A DNA stretch of 64,000 bases from Trypanosoma brucei gambiense DAL972 (GCF_000210295.1 NC_026742.1:1116001-1180000), one strand, 5' to 3'. Positions 9,042 to 19,210 are shown, numbered from the stretch's first letter. Notes: generated from the sequence alone by a model not told the origin. A program made the numbers and translations.

Positions 9042-10181
9042 TCAAGTTGGGCTCAGCGGCTCGCGTTGTTGCTGCATCGTCATCTTCCAATGATACGACA
9101 GGGACAGATCTTCATGAAGTCTGAGCAAACTTAGCCGCGTCGATTGGTCAACCTGTGGAAATCCCCTTCTTTCATATGAAGATTCGTCGCCTGGGCACGC
9201 ACAGAAGTATAATCTGTTCACTGGAACACAACGTGACAGACAAGTAGAGATTATACGCCGAGAAACGGGGTTGTCTGCGCCGCCTACAAGATCCATTTTT
9301 GTGACGGCGACAAACAATGACGCATCATCTTGGAGGGCACGAATAGAGCCGATCATGTCCCTCAGGGACTCAACAACACCCCCCGCGTCCGGTGCTGCAA
9401 AGTAGCGTGACTTCAACTGGAAAACACTTCCCCACCCACCGTCCTCCACCAAGTCGGTTGCGGGTACCACCAGAACAGAATGATGTGGTTTGTTCTCAGG
9501 AACTGGGGAAAGTTTTTCGAGTTCCTCTGCAGTCAGTGCGCCGTCACCTTCAATTCTCGTCTTCCATGGGATGCCAGCGAATAGCTTGCTGAGAAGCAAC
9601 TGATTTTCATTCCCATAAAATTTACCCGGGGTGTCAATGCATAAGAACGTCGGTGCCCTTGGGTGATTGGGCAGCGGGTCAACAATGGCAGTACCACAGT
9701 ATCCACATATCCCCACAGGTGCCGCGGGCCACATTGTATTTCCTGTTACCGCTGCCCGGTAACAGTTGATAAGGGACGACTTCCCCACCTGTGGGCAACC
9801 AATGAATAATACACGCATCGTGTCGCTTACCACCTCTGTTACGGGCAATTGTCTATATGAGCCTCCGCACTGCGAGCCACCTCTACCGCACATGGAGCCA
9901 TTGCGCATTGGGGAAGTAATCAAGCGACTAGATGGCCTCCGCATAATAGTTCCACTTGCCGCGGCATAACTACCGTTGTTGCAAAAGGATGCAAGGTTTG
10001 CGGGCTGTGGTGGTAGTCCATACCCGTAAGTTCCTGTCGTCGCCGTCGAAGCAGTCGGGGTTCCCAAACCCGACTCCGATGACCGGGGGGGCGTTGCAAC
10101 TAACGATTGAGACTCCGAGTCACTATCCGATGCAATAGAAACGGACGGTTTCTGGGCACTCGCCTTTGACCAAAACGCCAT
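9042..10181 (-). CDS. Orphan P-loop GTPase-like protein, 379 aa
   Basis: A GTP-binding protein of unknown role. The first 115 residues are Ser/Thr/Gly-rich and probably disordered, with many potential phosphosites (S-D-S-D-S-E-S near 18-24). A G domain follows: R-V-L-F-I-G-C-P-Q-V-G-K-S-S (P-loop at 128-136), C-I-D-T-P-G (G3, 183-186), and F-V-A-V-T-K-M-D (G4, 294-297), then a possible G5 near C-A-C-P-G. Between G1 and G3 lies a segment with two Cys (G-Y-C-G), and between G3 and G4 a large insertion of about 100 residues. I cannot place it in Ras, Rab, Arf, septin or TRAFAC subfamilies. It may be kinetoplastid-specific. The ATG start is unambiguous. Confidence 0.8.
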   Translation of the reverse strand: MAFWSKASAQKPSVSIASDSDSESQSLVATPPRSSESGLGTPTASTATTGTYGYGLPPQPANLASFCNNGSYAAASGTIMRRPSSRLITSPMRNGSMCGRGGSQCGGSYRQLPVTEVVSDTMRVLFIGCPQVGKSSLINCYRAAVTGNTMWPAAPVGICGYCGTAIVDPLPNHPRAPTFLCIDTPGKFYGNENQLLLSKLFAGIPWKTRIEGDGALTAEELEKLSPVPENKPHHSVLVVPATDLVEDGGWGSVFQLKSRYFAAPDAGGVVESLRDMIGSIRALQDDASLFVAVTKMDLVGGADNPVSRRIISTCLSRCVPVNRLYFCACPGDESSYERRGFPQVDQSTRLSLLRLHEDLSLSYHWKMTMQQQREPLSPT

Positions 10182-11211
10182 CAGAACAACCTCAACAACA
10201 AATTTCTTTCCCTTTTACCTCCTTATGTCTATATTCTCGCACCGTGGCGAATGGAGTTGAATGTATGGGGCTCCACTGTTGTACTAAAGGGGGTGAGGCA
10301 AGTAAATGTGTTTAAGAGAAGACAGACGCTGATATTTCTTAACCCCTGACAAGCGGTTGCCGTTGAGAGTAGCTCCCTAAGCTACCCAAATCAAAACGAA
10401 GCAACCCATCTACGTAGACAAATGCGAGTCAGGCTATCCTCATACGATGCCACTTGGAAGCTAATGGAATTAGTTGCATCGGCCAAATAACTTGCCCTCA
10501 CAACATTCACTCTTGCGCAATAAACAAAGGCAAAAAAAACAACAACACAACACCTTTCCAACCCCGTGGAGGGACCCCGAGGTAAAACCACTCATCGCCG
10601 GTTCATGATGCTGAAAAAAAGAGACCGGTCCCAGAAACCCTGCGCTGGAAAGAGTGTTTTTTTTTTTTTCTGTAGTGGGAGTTGTCCCTTGCTTTTCCAA
10701 TTAATCTGATGAAATAGAGCAGGGACCAATGCACTTGAGTAACAAACCCGCGCAACGCAAGAAGTCTAAGGTGACGTAACACAACAACCGAAAAACGCTG
10801 TTGTGATTGGGCTAAGAAATGATCTATGTGTGACGTTACCGTAATCTTTACATAATGCTACCGAGAAAAAAAATAAACAAATATATATATATATATATGT
10901 ATGTATGTACGTATATACACAAGGAGAGGTTCGTAAGCCATGCAAAACATCATAAAGGAGAAACAATACGTTACAAAACTGAAGGACAGGCGAAAGCTGA
11001 GGTAAATGTTTCAAACACGTGCAGAGACGACTTCAACGCTTCTATTCCTTTACGCTCATCCTACTTCTTTTGTCCTTGTCCTTACATAGTTGTCGTCTAA
11101 GCGATCATGCGCGATTTACTTTACTGCTTCCAAATCGTTCAAATGGGTTGGGTTTACATGGGCACAGAGTTTTATATTCCTCCAACCGACAGGCACATCA
11201 AAGCAGTAACT
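10182..11211. other. Intergenic region about 1 kb with AT microsatellite
   Basis: No gene supported. It contains an (AT)9 run followed by GTAT tetramers at about 10880-10912 and an A/T homopolymer near 10661-10670. It serves as the leader of the GTPase gene and 3'-UTR of the 343-aa gene. Confidence 0.55.
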
Positions 11212-12243
11212 TCAAGCCGTTGGAGGTTGATCTTCCTCCTTCCCGGCCTCGGCTTTGGACTTGTCACACGCACTGGATGATGAGAAAAAGGAACTTTTAT
11301 CCGCATCGTCACTCTCAAGCACAAACGAGCCATACCCGCTAAGAGAGTCTAGCAAAAGGGCGTCTGGTGGAATACGACTCTCTGGTCGTCCACCTGGAAC
11401 AACATACACGTCACAGTCGTAATAATCGAAGTATAACTGCTTGAGACGGTTGATTTCCCCCTCGTCGAGGAGGTCCTGGTGAGAGGCTGTGGTTTTCGAG
11501 AGGGAGTGCTCTAAATCACTTTCACCACCTTTCGCCTGCCACGACTGCGTGGATGGACTGGTGCACTGAAATCTCTCCAGCGTGTTCTGCCGGCGACAGA
11601 AACGGGAAACAACATGCATTCGCGACTCCAAGGCCCGAACGTAACTTTGGATCGTTACAACAAGAGTTTGAGCAACCACTGCACACTGAGCCAATGCTAA
11701 CTCTGACGTCATTTTGCGACGCCCCGGCATCGGTTTATTCGCTTGAGTAACTGAGGCCAAGTAAGTACTTATTACAGTACGAAATGCTTGCGTCTTGGCG
11801 ACATTAGTGCGCGCGAGTTCTTCCTTCAATTGTCGCTCATGGGCTACACAGTCCTTCAGCACAGAGAGAGCACAAACAGCGTTAAAGCTCCCGTTTTCCA
11901 CTAACACAGCGTTTCCAGATATTTCAATAGGGGTCGATTGGGTATCTGGTTGCACATTCAACTTTGACAATGCCTTTGCCTTGCTTAACTTTACTACCTT
12001 CGCTTCATGCAGAGCCCTTACTCGACTACGCCTCCGCTCCTCATCTTGATCGCTCTCACCTTCCAAGCCATCAGCATGCGACACTTTGGCTGGTTTTGCG
12101 GCGTGCGTGGTGAACTTCTGCGGTGCTGGGCGAAACCAGCGACGTTCCCCCTTGATAGGCGTCGCACTCCCATGCTTACCACCTGATGGTACAAGATCGC
12201 TAAACTTCACTTCACGCGGTTGTAGCGCCGGCCTATTGTCCAT
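11212..12243 (-). CDS. Hypothetical protein, 343 aa
   Basis: Not recognised. The N-terminal 110 residues are basic and disordered, with a K/R-rich stretch (E-E-R-R-R-S-R-V-R-A-L-H-E-A-K) and K-L-S-K-A-K-A-L-S-K that could be nuclear-localising. Residues about 120-220 are predicted helical, with a coiled segment (H-E-R-Q-L-K-E-E-L-A-R-T) and Q-T-L-V-V-T-I-Q-S-Y-V-R-A-L-E-S-R. A short region with Y-F-D-Y-Y-D-C-D-V-Y-V-V-P-G-G precedes a Ser/Lys/Glu-rich tail. No membrane segment or catalytic motif is seen. Codon-like composition and a continuous frame of 1 kb support a real gene, probably kinetoplastid-specific. Confidence 0.75.
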   Translation of the reverse strand: MDNRPALQPREVKFSDLVPSGGKHGSATPIKGERRWFRPAPQKFTTHAAKPAKVSHADGLEGESDQDEERRRSRVRALHEAKVVKLSKAKALSKLNVQPDTQSTPIEISGNAVLVENGSFNAVCALSVLKDCVAHERQLKEELARTNVAKTQAFRTVISTYLASVTQANKPMPGRRKMTSELALAQCAVVAQTLVVTIQSYVRALESRMHVVSRFCRRQNTLERFQCTSPSTQSWQAKGGESDLEHSLSKTTASHQDLLDEGEINRLKQLYFDYYDCDVYVVPGGRPESRIPPDALLLDSLSGYGSFVLESDDADKSSFFSSSSACDKSKAEAGKEEDQPPTA

Positions 12244-12558
12244 ACTAGTGAATACTGTCAGTGGGTAGTAGATTGAGAGCGAAGGAGGGGGTCGTTTGAG
12301 AGAACAACACCTGCATGTGTATGCATACGTATAGGCACCTGGTTACGCATAAACTTGTGGCGAAAGGCGTCCCCCTTTCTCACCAAGAAAAAAAGAGAAC
12401 TAAACGCAACAAAGGGGTATATATAAATGTGCGCAAACAATGCACAGGCTCACGCACGAATAAGCGAAAGTCAGGTGGAATATGCGGAGCAAGATATGTA
12501 TGCGTGCTGTGCACGTACGGGAAGAAGGGAAGCGGACCGAACGCCATGTGTCCCCTGT
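12244..12558. other. Intergenic region
   Basis: Short spacer between the 343-aa gene and the Exo70 gene. The purine run at about 12386-12402 on the plus strand gives a pyrimidine tract in the transcript. No gene seen. Confidence 0.5.
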
Positions 12559-14679
12559 CTAAAACAGTTTCGATAGCAACTCAGACCACTGTTCAGGTGT
12601 TCGCACCATCCATTTCATCGGTCGGTCTGACCATGCTCGTCCCTTTAGCCCTTGCTCAAACGTCCTGAAGCCATTTTTTACAGCCGTCATGGAAATTTCA
12701 ATGAGATTCTTTCGCTGTGAGGCACCGAGAACTGTGAAACAGCGGCAGGCGGCAACTCTGCCCATCAGGTTGTTTGCCACAGTCCTGTACCAGTGTTTCA
12801 CCGCAGCTCGTTGAGGTTTACTGAGTTCATCATCTGTTGAAGCGATGTTCGCTAGTTTATTGCTTGAGGATACGGATGGGAAGCACTCAGACCACCAGGT
12901 GGAGAAATCTTTTAAATATCGATCTTTGGCGCTTTCAAGCCTGTTAATAATACCAATTACAATAGGTGGTGGAGCCGGTATACTGTTCCTCCCTTTGTCT
13001 CCATCAAGCGGGGGGTTACTACTGTAATACCTTCGCTGCTGGAAGCACAACTCCTTGCGGTACCCCTCTGAAAGTAGCAATATATTGTTCAACATGAATA
13101 TGGGTGGGGACATGCACTGCTTTTGATTCAGTGAAGCATTTGGTTGGTCCGAAAATGAGGAGCTATCGCCTCGCTGTACTCCGCCAGATTTTTCCTCTAG
13201 CAAATCCATTGCGGCTTCAGCAATGACCTCCAGATCACGTATGGTGCCGAGCACACCATCGACCATATAAGAACCCAAAGTCTCTAACGCCTCTGCCTCG
13301 GAGAAACTACTCAACCTCGGATCGTGTAACACCACTTTTATGGCACCGTAGTAATTAGTAAGCAGCATCTTATGCATGTATATCTGATTTGTGGCCGATA
13401 CGTGAGCCGAACAATCTGGTGAGGGAATCCATTCCATGCGATGCAGTCGGTGAGTATAGTTCTTTAGAGAAGCAGCGCTCAAACTGCCTTTACTTTTGTT
13501 ATATTTTTCCACCAAATTCCTTAATCTCGCAATAAAAACACTCACCCCCTCGTCCACTCTGTCAACACACTTGTACCTGCTACCTGGTAGTTTTTCAGCA
13601 AAGCCTTTCCACTTCCACAACCCTTCCAACAGGTCCAGTCCAATGAGAATCATATTGGTGACGCTCTGCTCCTCCCCCCAGAACCCGACGCCTTCACCGC
13701 GCGACAAAACAAATGCAGAATTTAGATCTGAAAGGGCCTCGTGATCAGCCTTCACAACATCTAAGCAGCTTTCTATCACCCGATTGAACACCCGTATGGT
13801 TAGGTCCGCGGGCAGCTCCACGACATCAAAGGAGTTGTCCAAAGGCTCCAATACGCATGTTTTCAGACACTCGACGGCTTCGGTAAGCACTGAGAGAGCC
13901 TTCGCAGACGCCGAAAGCAAGTAATGTTTTCCCTTCTTATAGCGTTTGTGTACTGGCGCGAATCCACATGTCGTGGCAATGGCCCGGTAATGTTGCAGTT
14001 CTTCCTTTTCTTTGGAGTTGTCAAGCTGAGCTTCCACCAGTCGGCTTATGTTTTCTTCTAAAATACGCCTAACGTCCTGGGTGATAACCTTAGTCCTGTT
14101 GAAGTTTTCTCCTAGCTTGTGTATGACGCGGTCTACGCCATGTAGTGCCTCAGGGTGATGAAAGAGCACGGAAAATGCCGATAATGAAGACACTGTCAAC
14201 CTTGTCCTAAACTCTAAGCTTTCATCCCGCTCACCTGCCGGCTTTTTTTGCATAGACGTCACGAAAGCGTCGATCACCGCCTCTTCTGACAGCTTTATCA
14301 CACTATTCAAACTTCCCTTAATGCTTGACTCAATATTGCTACCGAACCCACTAGACGGCTGAGACTCGATGTAGTCGTTAGTGAACACGAGATAATCGAT
14401 ACACTTGCACAGCATCTCAGGGCTCTTCTCCTTGCCGGCTAACACCAGTCGTAGGACAGGTGGTGGGTGGTAGCACCGCGCAGCCCTTGAGGTTTCCTCT
14501 ATCATGAAGGCAATGTTTTCCTGCGCGACTTCCCATGGTTGGACATCCGCTACGATACGGTGGGCGCGTTGAGCAACCGCACGGGAGGTATTTGCGAAAT
14601 CATCAAGTATTTTGGCACTTGACTCCTGCAGGGAAGACAAGACGTCAACTTGCTTTTCTAAAGCGGATATAGTCGTCAT
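12559..14679 (-). CDS. EXO70: Exocyst complex subunit Exo70
   Basis: 706 aa, close to the usual Exo70 length. Exo70 is the exocyst subunit that binds plasma-membrane phosphoinositides through its C-terminal face and tethers secretory vesicles. In trypanosomes this happens at the flagellar pocket. The N-terminal 50 residues form the expected coiled coil (I-S-A-L-E-K-Q-V-D-V-L-S-S-L). Next comes the helical-rod opening with the Y-H-P-P-P-V-L-R-L segment and E-M-L-C-K-C-I-D-Y-L. Most of the protein is long alpha-helices without membrane segments. The end resembles the family C-terminus: an F-R-T-F-E-Q-x-L-K-G-R block, then K-W-M-V-R-T-P-E-Q-W-S-E-L-L-S-K-L-F, comparable to the closing T-P-E-x-x-x-x-x-L-x-x-L-F of other Exo70s. 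The assignment is from motif memory. Confidence 0.78.
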   Translation of the reverse strand: MTTISALEKQVDVLSSLQESSAKILDDFANTSRAVAQRAHRIVADVQPWEVAQENIAFMIEETSRAARCYHPPPVLRLVLAGKEKSPEMLCKCIDYLVFTNDYIESQPSSGFGSNIESSIKGSLNSVIKLSEEAVIDAFVTSMQKKPAGERDESLEFRTRLTVSSLSAFSVLFHHPEALHGVDRVIHKLGENFNRTKVITQDVRRILEENISRLVEAQLDNSKEKEELQHYRAIATTCGFAPVHKRYKKGKHYLLSASAKALSVLTEAVECLKTCVLEPLDNSFDVVELPADLTIRVFNRVIESCLDVVKADHEALSDLNSAFVLSRGEGVGFWGEEQSVTNMILIGLDLLEGLWKWKGFAEKLPGSRYKCVDRVDEGVSVFIARLRNLVEKYNKSKGSLSAASLKNYTHRLHRMEWIPSPDCSAHVSATNQIYMHKMLLTNYYGAIKVVLHDPRLSSFSEAEALETLGSYMVDGVLGTIRDLEVIAEAAMDLLEEKSGGVQRGDSSSFSDQPNASLNQKQCMSPPIFMLNNILLLSEGYRKELCFQQRRYYSSNPPLDGDKGRNSIPAPPPIVIGIINRLESAKDRYLKDFSTWWSECFPSVSSSNKLANIASTDDELSKPQRAAVKHWYRTVANNLMGRVAACRCFTVLGASQRKNLIEISMTAVKNGFRTFEQGLKGRAWSDRPMKWMVRTPEQWSELLSKLF

Positions 14680-15098
14680 ACATCAGAGATGTGACGGGAC
14701 AGAAAGCCACGACTAGCCCCTTTTTATATAAGCGGCTTCCAAAACATGAGAAAAGAATGGGTATTAACCAGGACAGTGGCAACAATGGGGATAGGAAGGT
14801 TATGCGGAACTGGGAGTATAATATGATGCACAAGCTGCGCGATACAGGCAAGCGTGTACACACACACGCACCAAAGCATAATGTAGGGGGAGGGTTAAAC
14901 AAGAGACCAGACCTCTTTATTTCACTGTAGGTGCCGCTCCCCAGCAACACGATGCCATTGGTGACGCCCCTGGTGAATGCTACACCCTTCCTTCTTTGGT
15001 AGGAATCGTACAACCCAAAGAACAACACACGTACACACATTCCCCTTCAACTTAACGACGGTGAACTGAGCGGTCATAACGGTATACGTCGGGTTGTT
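14680..15098. other. Intergenic region
   Basis: Leader of Exo70 and 3'-UTR of ALG11. A minus-strand frame (14645-15040) overlaps the Exo70 start and has a Cys/Phe/Leu-rich translation without motifs. It is not called. Confidence 0.5.
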
Positions 15099-16511
15099 CT
15101 ATGACGGAAGATGCCGGCGAAGAGAAGCTGTGAGTTTTTCTCCAAACGATTCGTCGCTGAAGCGCGCAATCGTGGCCATTCCACACTCCTGAAATTTTCG
15201 GTACGTTTCAGGCTCATCGTTCTTGATGCGAAATATCTCTGCCATACAGTCTGCGTACTCCTCTGCGGTTGCGGCAAGAAACCCAACATTCGGTGAGGTG
15301 ATAATGTCAAGGCACACGCCACCGCTCCTGTGGCCTAGCGGAATGCAGCCACATGCAATGTATTCCACAAGCACAATTCCAAAGTGCTCGTCTTCCATTG
15401 TGTGCAGCCCAATGCAACACTGAGCGAGACTCTCACTGACCTCACTAAAGGGAGCACCCACCCGCACATCAACACGATCCGCAATGCCAAGCCTTTGGGC
15501 TTCAACCTTCACCGCCTCTGCCCGCTGTTTGTCTTCTTCATTCCGCGCCCCACCAATCATGATAAGCTTGGCGTCCGTTGGTAACCGAGGAAGCGCCAGT
15601 GCAAATGACTGAAGCTGAAGCATGTGGTTTTTCTCCGGCCTGAACTGTCCAACACTCACAACTGTATTGATTCGCTGATGGGGAAGCTTCCGTAGCGGCA
15701 TAAAATGACTGACGGCACAAGGAGGGTATACAAGCACTGGCACGTCATGGCCCCAAAGCTGCTGTATATGCCCCTTAGTCCATGTAGAGTTTGTCATTAC
15801 TAGATCAGGGAATTTCCCCATCCACCTGTAAATGCGCGCAAAAAGCTTGTAGTACAAAACCTTAGCCTTACGGAGCACACCGTGTCGCGCCACCGCACCC
15901 TTGTTGTTGTAGCGCATTTCACCGTTTTCCACCCGCTGCGTCATAACAGGCGTTATAATGGGGTAATGTGTGTACGCTATGATGCGGGACCCTGCGAATA
16001 TGGAGAGGAGTGGATACACGCCGGGGATCCCGACGCTCTCAATCACAGTGGGAGTCATCGTATTGACAACACACGATTCATAAAAGAGTAAAATACTTCC
16101 ACATACCGCCTGCAGAAGCAACGTCAAGAACGGGTACCTTCCACCATCGAGCCACTTCGTCATGCTGGAGCGCAGGTGCACCACTTTTATGGGTCGCGGT
16201 AGGGTGATGTGAAACTGTTTCTGAACCACTCGAGCAAGATACTCCTGCGGCGGTTCGCATCTACCATCGTCGCTCTTCCCGCTGGTCTGAGTGCAGTAAA
16301 GCACGTAGAGTCTATCAATACCATTCTTTATATCGTCTTTCTGAATAGAATCGATTGCAACCCATAAAACACGCTCACCTCCTCCACCTGCAGCGGCAGA
16401 CGGGTGTAAGAAGCCAACAGCGTTCCGTGGGTAGAGCGAAAGTCCACGTCGTGCAAATATTGCCAGTGCCGCCAGGAGGCATAGAACTAATAACGGTGCG
16501 GTGAGTAACAT
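15099..16511 (-). CDS. ALG11: GDP-Man:Man3GlcNAc2-PP-dolichol alpha-1,2-mannosyltransferase ALG11
   Basis: Adds the fourth and fifth mannoses to the dolichol-linked oligosaccharide on the cytosolic face of the ER, using GDP-mannose. The protein has 470 aa. An N-terminal anchor (T-A-P-L-L-V-L-C-L-L-A-A-L-A-I-F-A) is followed by the ALG11 hallmark F-L-H-P-x-A-x-A-G-G-G-G-E-R-V-L-W at about 35-50. The conserved Y-T-H-Y-P-x-I follows in the middle, then the donor-binding S-V-G-Q-F-R-P-E-K-N-H and the GT4-family E-x7-E element (E-H-F-G-I-V-L-V-E) with a following G-C-I-P-L-G-H-x-S-G-G. All key elements are intact. The start is the ATG at 16509-16511. Trypanosomes make Man5- and Man9-based N-glycans, so this step is expected. 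Confidence 0.95.
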   Translation of the reverse strand: MLLTAPLLVLCLLAALAIFARRGLSLYPRNAVGFLHPSAAAGGGGERVLWVAIDSIQKDDIKNGIDRLYVLYCTQTSGKSDDGRCEPPQEYLARVVQKQFHITLPRPIKVVHLRSSMTKWLDGGRYPFLTLLLQAVCGSILLFYESCVVNTMTPTVIESVGIPGVYPLLSIFAGSRIIAYTHYPIITPVMTQRVENGEMRYNNKGAVARHGVLRKAKVLYYKLFARIYRWMGKFPDLVMTNSTWTKGHIQQLWGHDVPVLVYPPCAVSHFMPLRKLPHQRINTVVSVGQFRPEKNHMLQLQSFALALPRLPTDAKLIMIGGARNEEDKQRAEAVKVEAQRLGIADRVDVRVGAPFSEVSESLAQCCIGLHTMEDEHFGIVLVEYIACGCIPLGHRSGGVCLDIITSPNVGFLAATAEEYADCMAEIFRIKNDEPETYRKFQECGMATIARFSDESFGEKLTASLRRHLPS

Positions 16512-16893
16512 CGCAGTCCTGCGTCAGCGGCTATTAGTGAAAGGTTGTACTAGCTTGGTAGCATGCGCAGATTGCACGTAGTGATGAGGAAGGAGAGCAG
16601 GCGCACACGGCATTTGATAATAATATAATAACAGAAAGGGAAGAAACATGACGACCCCAGAACTTGGAATGCCCATGGCAGGAGCAGCTAACGTGGTTGC
16701 ACACTGCCGACAGAAGAACGAAAGAGGCAGCACCTCAGGGAAACAAAGAGAAAAAGTGAAACAACAAACAGATAAATAAACGTCGCATCAGAAAGCCATA
16801 ATGCTGACTTACCATTGACCAGCTATCACACAGAAAAGCGAGCCACCAGGAGGCTACATAACCCGCCTTCAGATCGCATCATCTTTTCTTCAA
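16512..16893. other. Intergenic region
   Basis: Spacer between ALG11 and eL37, containing the ALG11 leader. The run CCTTTCACTAATAG on the minus strand, at about 16532-16545, could be its acceptor. No gene seen. Confidence 0.45.
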
Positions 16894-17148
16894 CTACGCC
16901 TTGATGTCGGTCTTGAAGTGGTTCCTAATCCTGCGGTGGACAACCTTCAAGTAGCGACAGCGGCCTGTGCCAGTGCGGCGTCGCTTGATGGCCTTCACTG
17001 ACCAGTTGTAGCGCCGGCGCTGAGCACGCGGGTAGGCGCAAGCAGCACACCGCTCCCACTGCACGTGGTAGGCGTTGCGGCCACAGCGGCGGCAAAGGAT
17101 GTGCGTGCGCCCGTGGCGCTGCCCCATCGATGTGGTACCTTTGGTCAT
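16894..17148 (-). CDS. RPL37: 60S ribosomal protein eL37
   Basis: An 84-aa protein of the large cytosolic ribosomal subunit. It begins M-T-K-G-T-x-S-M-G-Q-R-H-G and contains the family zinc-binding site C19-x2-C22 ... C34-x2-C37 in H-I-L-C-R-R-C-G-R and C-A-A-C-A-Y-P. Then comes the arginine-rich R-R-Y-N-W-S-x-K-A-I-K-R-R block that binds 25S rRNA. The length is slightly below the 92-97 aa of yeast and human. All four zinc cysteines are present. Confidence 0.97.
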   Translation of the reverse strand: MTKGTTSMGQRHGRTHILCRRCGRNAYHVQWERCAACAYPRAQRRRYNWSVKAIKRRRTGTGRCRYLKVVHRRIRNHFKTDIKA

Positions 17149-17509
17149 CTCCGCTAGCGATCAGCAAGGGCCCTTTTTCAGTTGGCGGTTCGAAAAGCGT
17201 AATTGGTTATTTTCAAATAAAAGGAAAGTGAAAGGGGAGGCAGGTGCGCGAAGAAATGAGCAAGCCGAGGAAACCGAGGCACAGGTGGGTACAAGTCTAG
17301 CAGTCGCGCGGGGCATATGCGTACACATATCCCTGTACTATATACTGTTAAACGCTTGTGAAGCTGTCGAGGCTCCGCCACACGGTCCGAACATGAATAC
17401 GCACTCAAAAAAAAAAAAGGGTGTGAAGGAACTTCGAGTGCGAGCGGTAACACGTACCACCCTCAACAGAATGCGTCCCCTAATACCATGGGACAGGGAA
17501 GAGCCCCAG
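17149..17509. other. Intergenic region with eL37 leader
   Basis: A purine run on the plus strand at about 17218-17245 forms a long C/T tract upstream of eL37 in the transcript, probably its trans-splicing signal. An A12 run lies at 17408-17419. The plus-strand frame spanning 17075-17653 overlaps eL37 and PRORP and is not a gene. Confidence 0.5.
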
Positions 17510-19210
17510 CTACTTATTTATGGCAGCTGTGCAGAGCCATGCGTCACAAAAATCATCTCCATTCTTATCAACCTCCATTTCACTTTCAGTTTTGCGGTTC
17601 GTTGCTTGGTCAATCACGTCCAGTGTCGTCCGAACAGGTACGTGCCAGTGTGACGGAGAGAGTTGACCGCGTTGCACCCAAACGGCATACGGACGAGGCA
17701 GCGACAGCAACAAACTCACAGCCCCCGTTGCCCAACTAAAACGTGCTCTATACGTAACAAGGTGCCTTTGTCGCCAACGCAGGAAAGAGCGGCGACTGAG
17801 CAACGAAAAGTGATGATCGCGCATTTGGTCATTGGAGACGACAAGACAGTTTGGCCTGTGAATGGCGGCGAACAACCAACAGTAGTCATCGTTGAGAAAA
17901 CCGGGACAAACAATCAGTGAAGACTCTTGCCTCCACTTCTCCAACCACACCAAATTCTCCTTGGAGGGAGACCTAACATGCCGACTGTGCAGCATCACCA
18001 CCGACTTTTTTCGCAGCTTCTGGGCTTCAGTTAACATCTCATCGATGAGGGAAAATTTCGGAGGCACATCAACGGGAAGTGGTATTTCACAGAGCTCATA
18101 TTCTGGAAGAGTGGATGGATCCACACCACGTGACCGCAGTAGTGCCTCCTTTGCTCCGCGATACCAATTACTGAGGCCATAATACCCTACATTGGCCCCA
18201 TCAATCACGGCATCATAATCAAGACGAGAAAGCGTGTCTTTGAATACCGCAAATTCTTCCCACCGCTCCTTTCGTTCCGTCGGCTCGACGACCTTCCCAG
18301 GTTCGTAGTGGCTTCCACTTTCCACCCTCGGGGCGATGAGCTTCGTTTCAATATCGCGCAGTAGAGTCACTCGGTCATCCGGAGCAAAGTCGAATGTGTG
18401 AACCCTCGTGCTGCACCTGCAGCACATCCCTGTCTCATCATTCACTTCCGTTAACTCCCCGCCTAGAAGTTGTTGCAGTGCTTCCCCATTGGTTTTTCCA
18501 ACGACTGGGTGGTGGTCGACCATACACTCCAAAAGCTCCGTGATGAGTGCCGAGATATCAGTCCCCTTCGCAGCACTTTGCAAGCAATGCAGTAACTGCT
18601 TGTAATCGACATCCCAGAACTCAAGTTGTTTCTGCCGTCCCATCCGCAGCGCTTTAAATGCTAACGTTGTATCGCCAGTTCGCGCCGCATGCTCGAGAAG
18701 TGGGGAAAAAAGCCGCCGCTTGTGAGAACCTTCTGGAAGCATGGATATGATACGTTCTGCGAGACCCAAATTCACCTCATCGCTTTCGGTGAGCAGACGC
18801 AGTGAAATAGTGGCGACCTTCTCATCCACGACTTTGGAGCGCAAAGACGCCTCGGCCTGCAGAATCTGCTGTAGCAGCGCCTGCCCTTCGTGCAGAAGTC
18901 CGTTTTCCACGAACGAGTAGAGTACCCTCGCCACTGAAGAACTGCGGGGAAGGATTCGATGCTTCTCAGTACATTCCTTGAGGAAACTAGAGAGCACGCC
19001 AACAGACGTCCTGTCGGCCACCGCACGGCACCCTAACTCCGAAAAGGATTCGTTCACAAAGTCTGAAGTCTTCAAACGGCGCTTCAACTTCGTCTGACGG
19101 TTGTTCTTTATAATCAGCTCCTGCACTGCAGGTAGGGCACTAAAATCCAGTGGGATGTCATCTTCCCTCCGCACGCGTTGACGCGGAGGTCCAGCGCAAT
19201 CTGAAGACAT
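17510..19210 (-). CDS. Protein-only RNase P (PRORP)
   Basis: Removes the 5' leader from precursor tRNAs as a single protein, with no RNA subunit. The protein has 566 aa. Residues about 30-255 are helical and match the PPR-repeat domain. C263-x2-C266 (M-C-C-R-C) form half of the structural zinc site, completed by His523 in H-W-H-V-P and Cys560 in W-L-C near the C-terminus, as in plant PRORPs. The NYN metallonuclease domain has D337 (V-I-D-G-A-N-V), D441/D442 (N-D-D-Y-C-W-L) and D461/D465 (S-N-D-Q-M-R-D-H), the acidic metal-binding set. T. brucei has a nuclear and a mitochondrial PRORP. The N-terminus here (P-P-R-Q-R-V-R-R-E-D) looks more like a nuclear signal than a presequence, but the compartment is inferred. 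Confidence 0.93.
   Translation of the reverse strand: MSSDCAGPPRQRVRREDDIPLDFSALPAVQELIIKNNRQTKLKRRLKTSDFVNESFSELGCRAVADRTSVGVLSSFLKECTEKHRILPRSSSVARVLYSFVENGLLHEGQALLQQILQAEASLRSKVVDEKVATISLRLLTESDEVNLGLAERIISMLPEGSHKRRLFSPLLEHAARTGDTTLAFKALRMGRQKQLEFWDVDYKQLLHCLQSAAKGTDISALITELLECMVDHHPVVGKTNGEALQQLLGGELTEVNDETGMCCRCSTRVHTFDFAPDDRVTLLRDIETKLIAPRVESGSHYEPGKVVEPTERKERWEEFAVFKDTLSRLDYDAVIDGANVGYYGLSNWYRGAKEALLRSRGVDPSTLPEYELCEIPLPVDVPPKFSLIDEMLTEAQKLRKKSVVMLHSRHVRSPSKENLVWLEKWRQESSLIVCPGFLNDDYCWLFAAIHRPNCLVVSNDQMRDHHFSLLSRRSFLRWRQRHLVTYRARFSWATGAVSLLLSLPRPYAVWVQRGQLSPSHWHVPVRTTLDVIDQATNRKTESEMEVDKNGDDFCDAWLCTAAINK

Noticed and set aside
17180..17200. GGTTCGAA-like box resembling a tRNA B box
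   Set aside because: No acceptor stem, A box or cloverleaf could be built around it.
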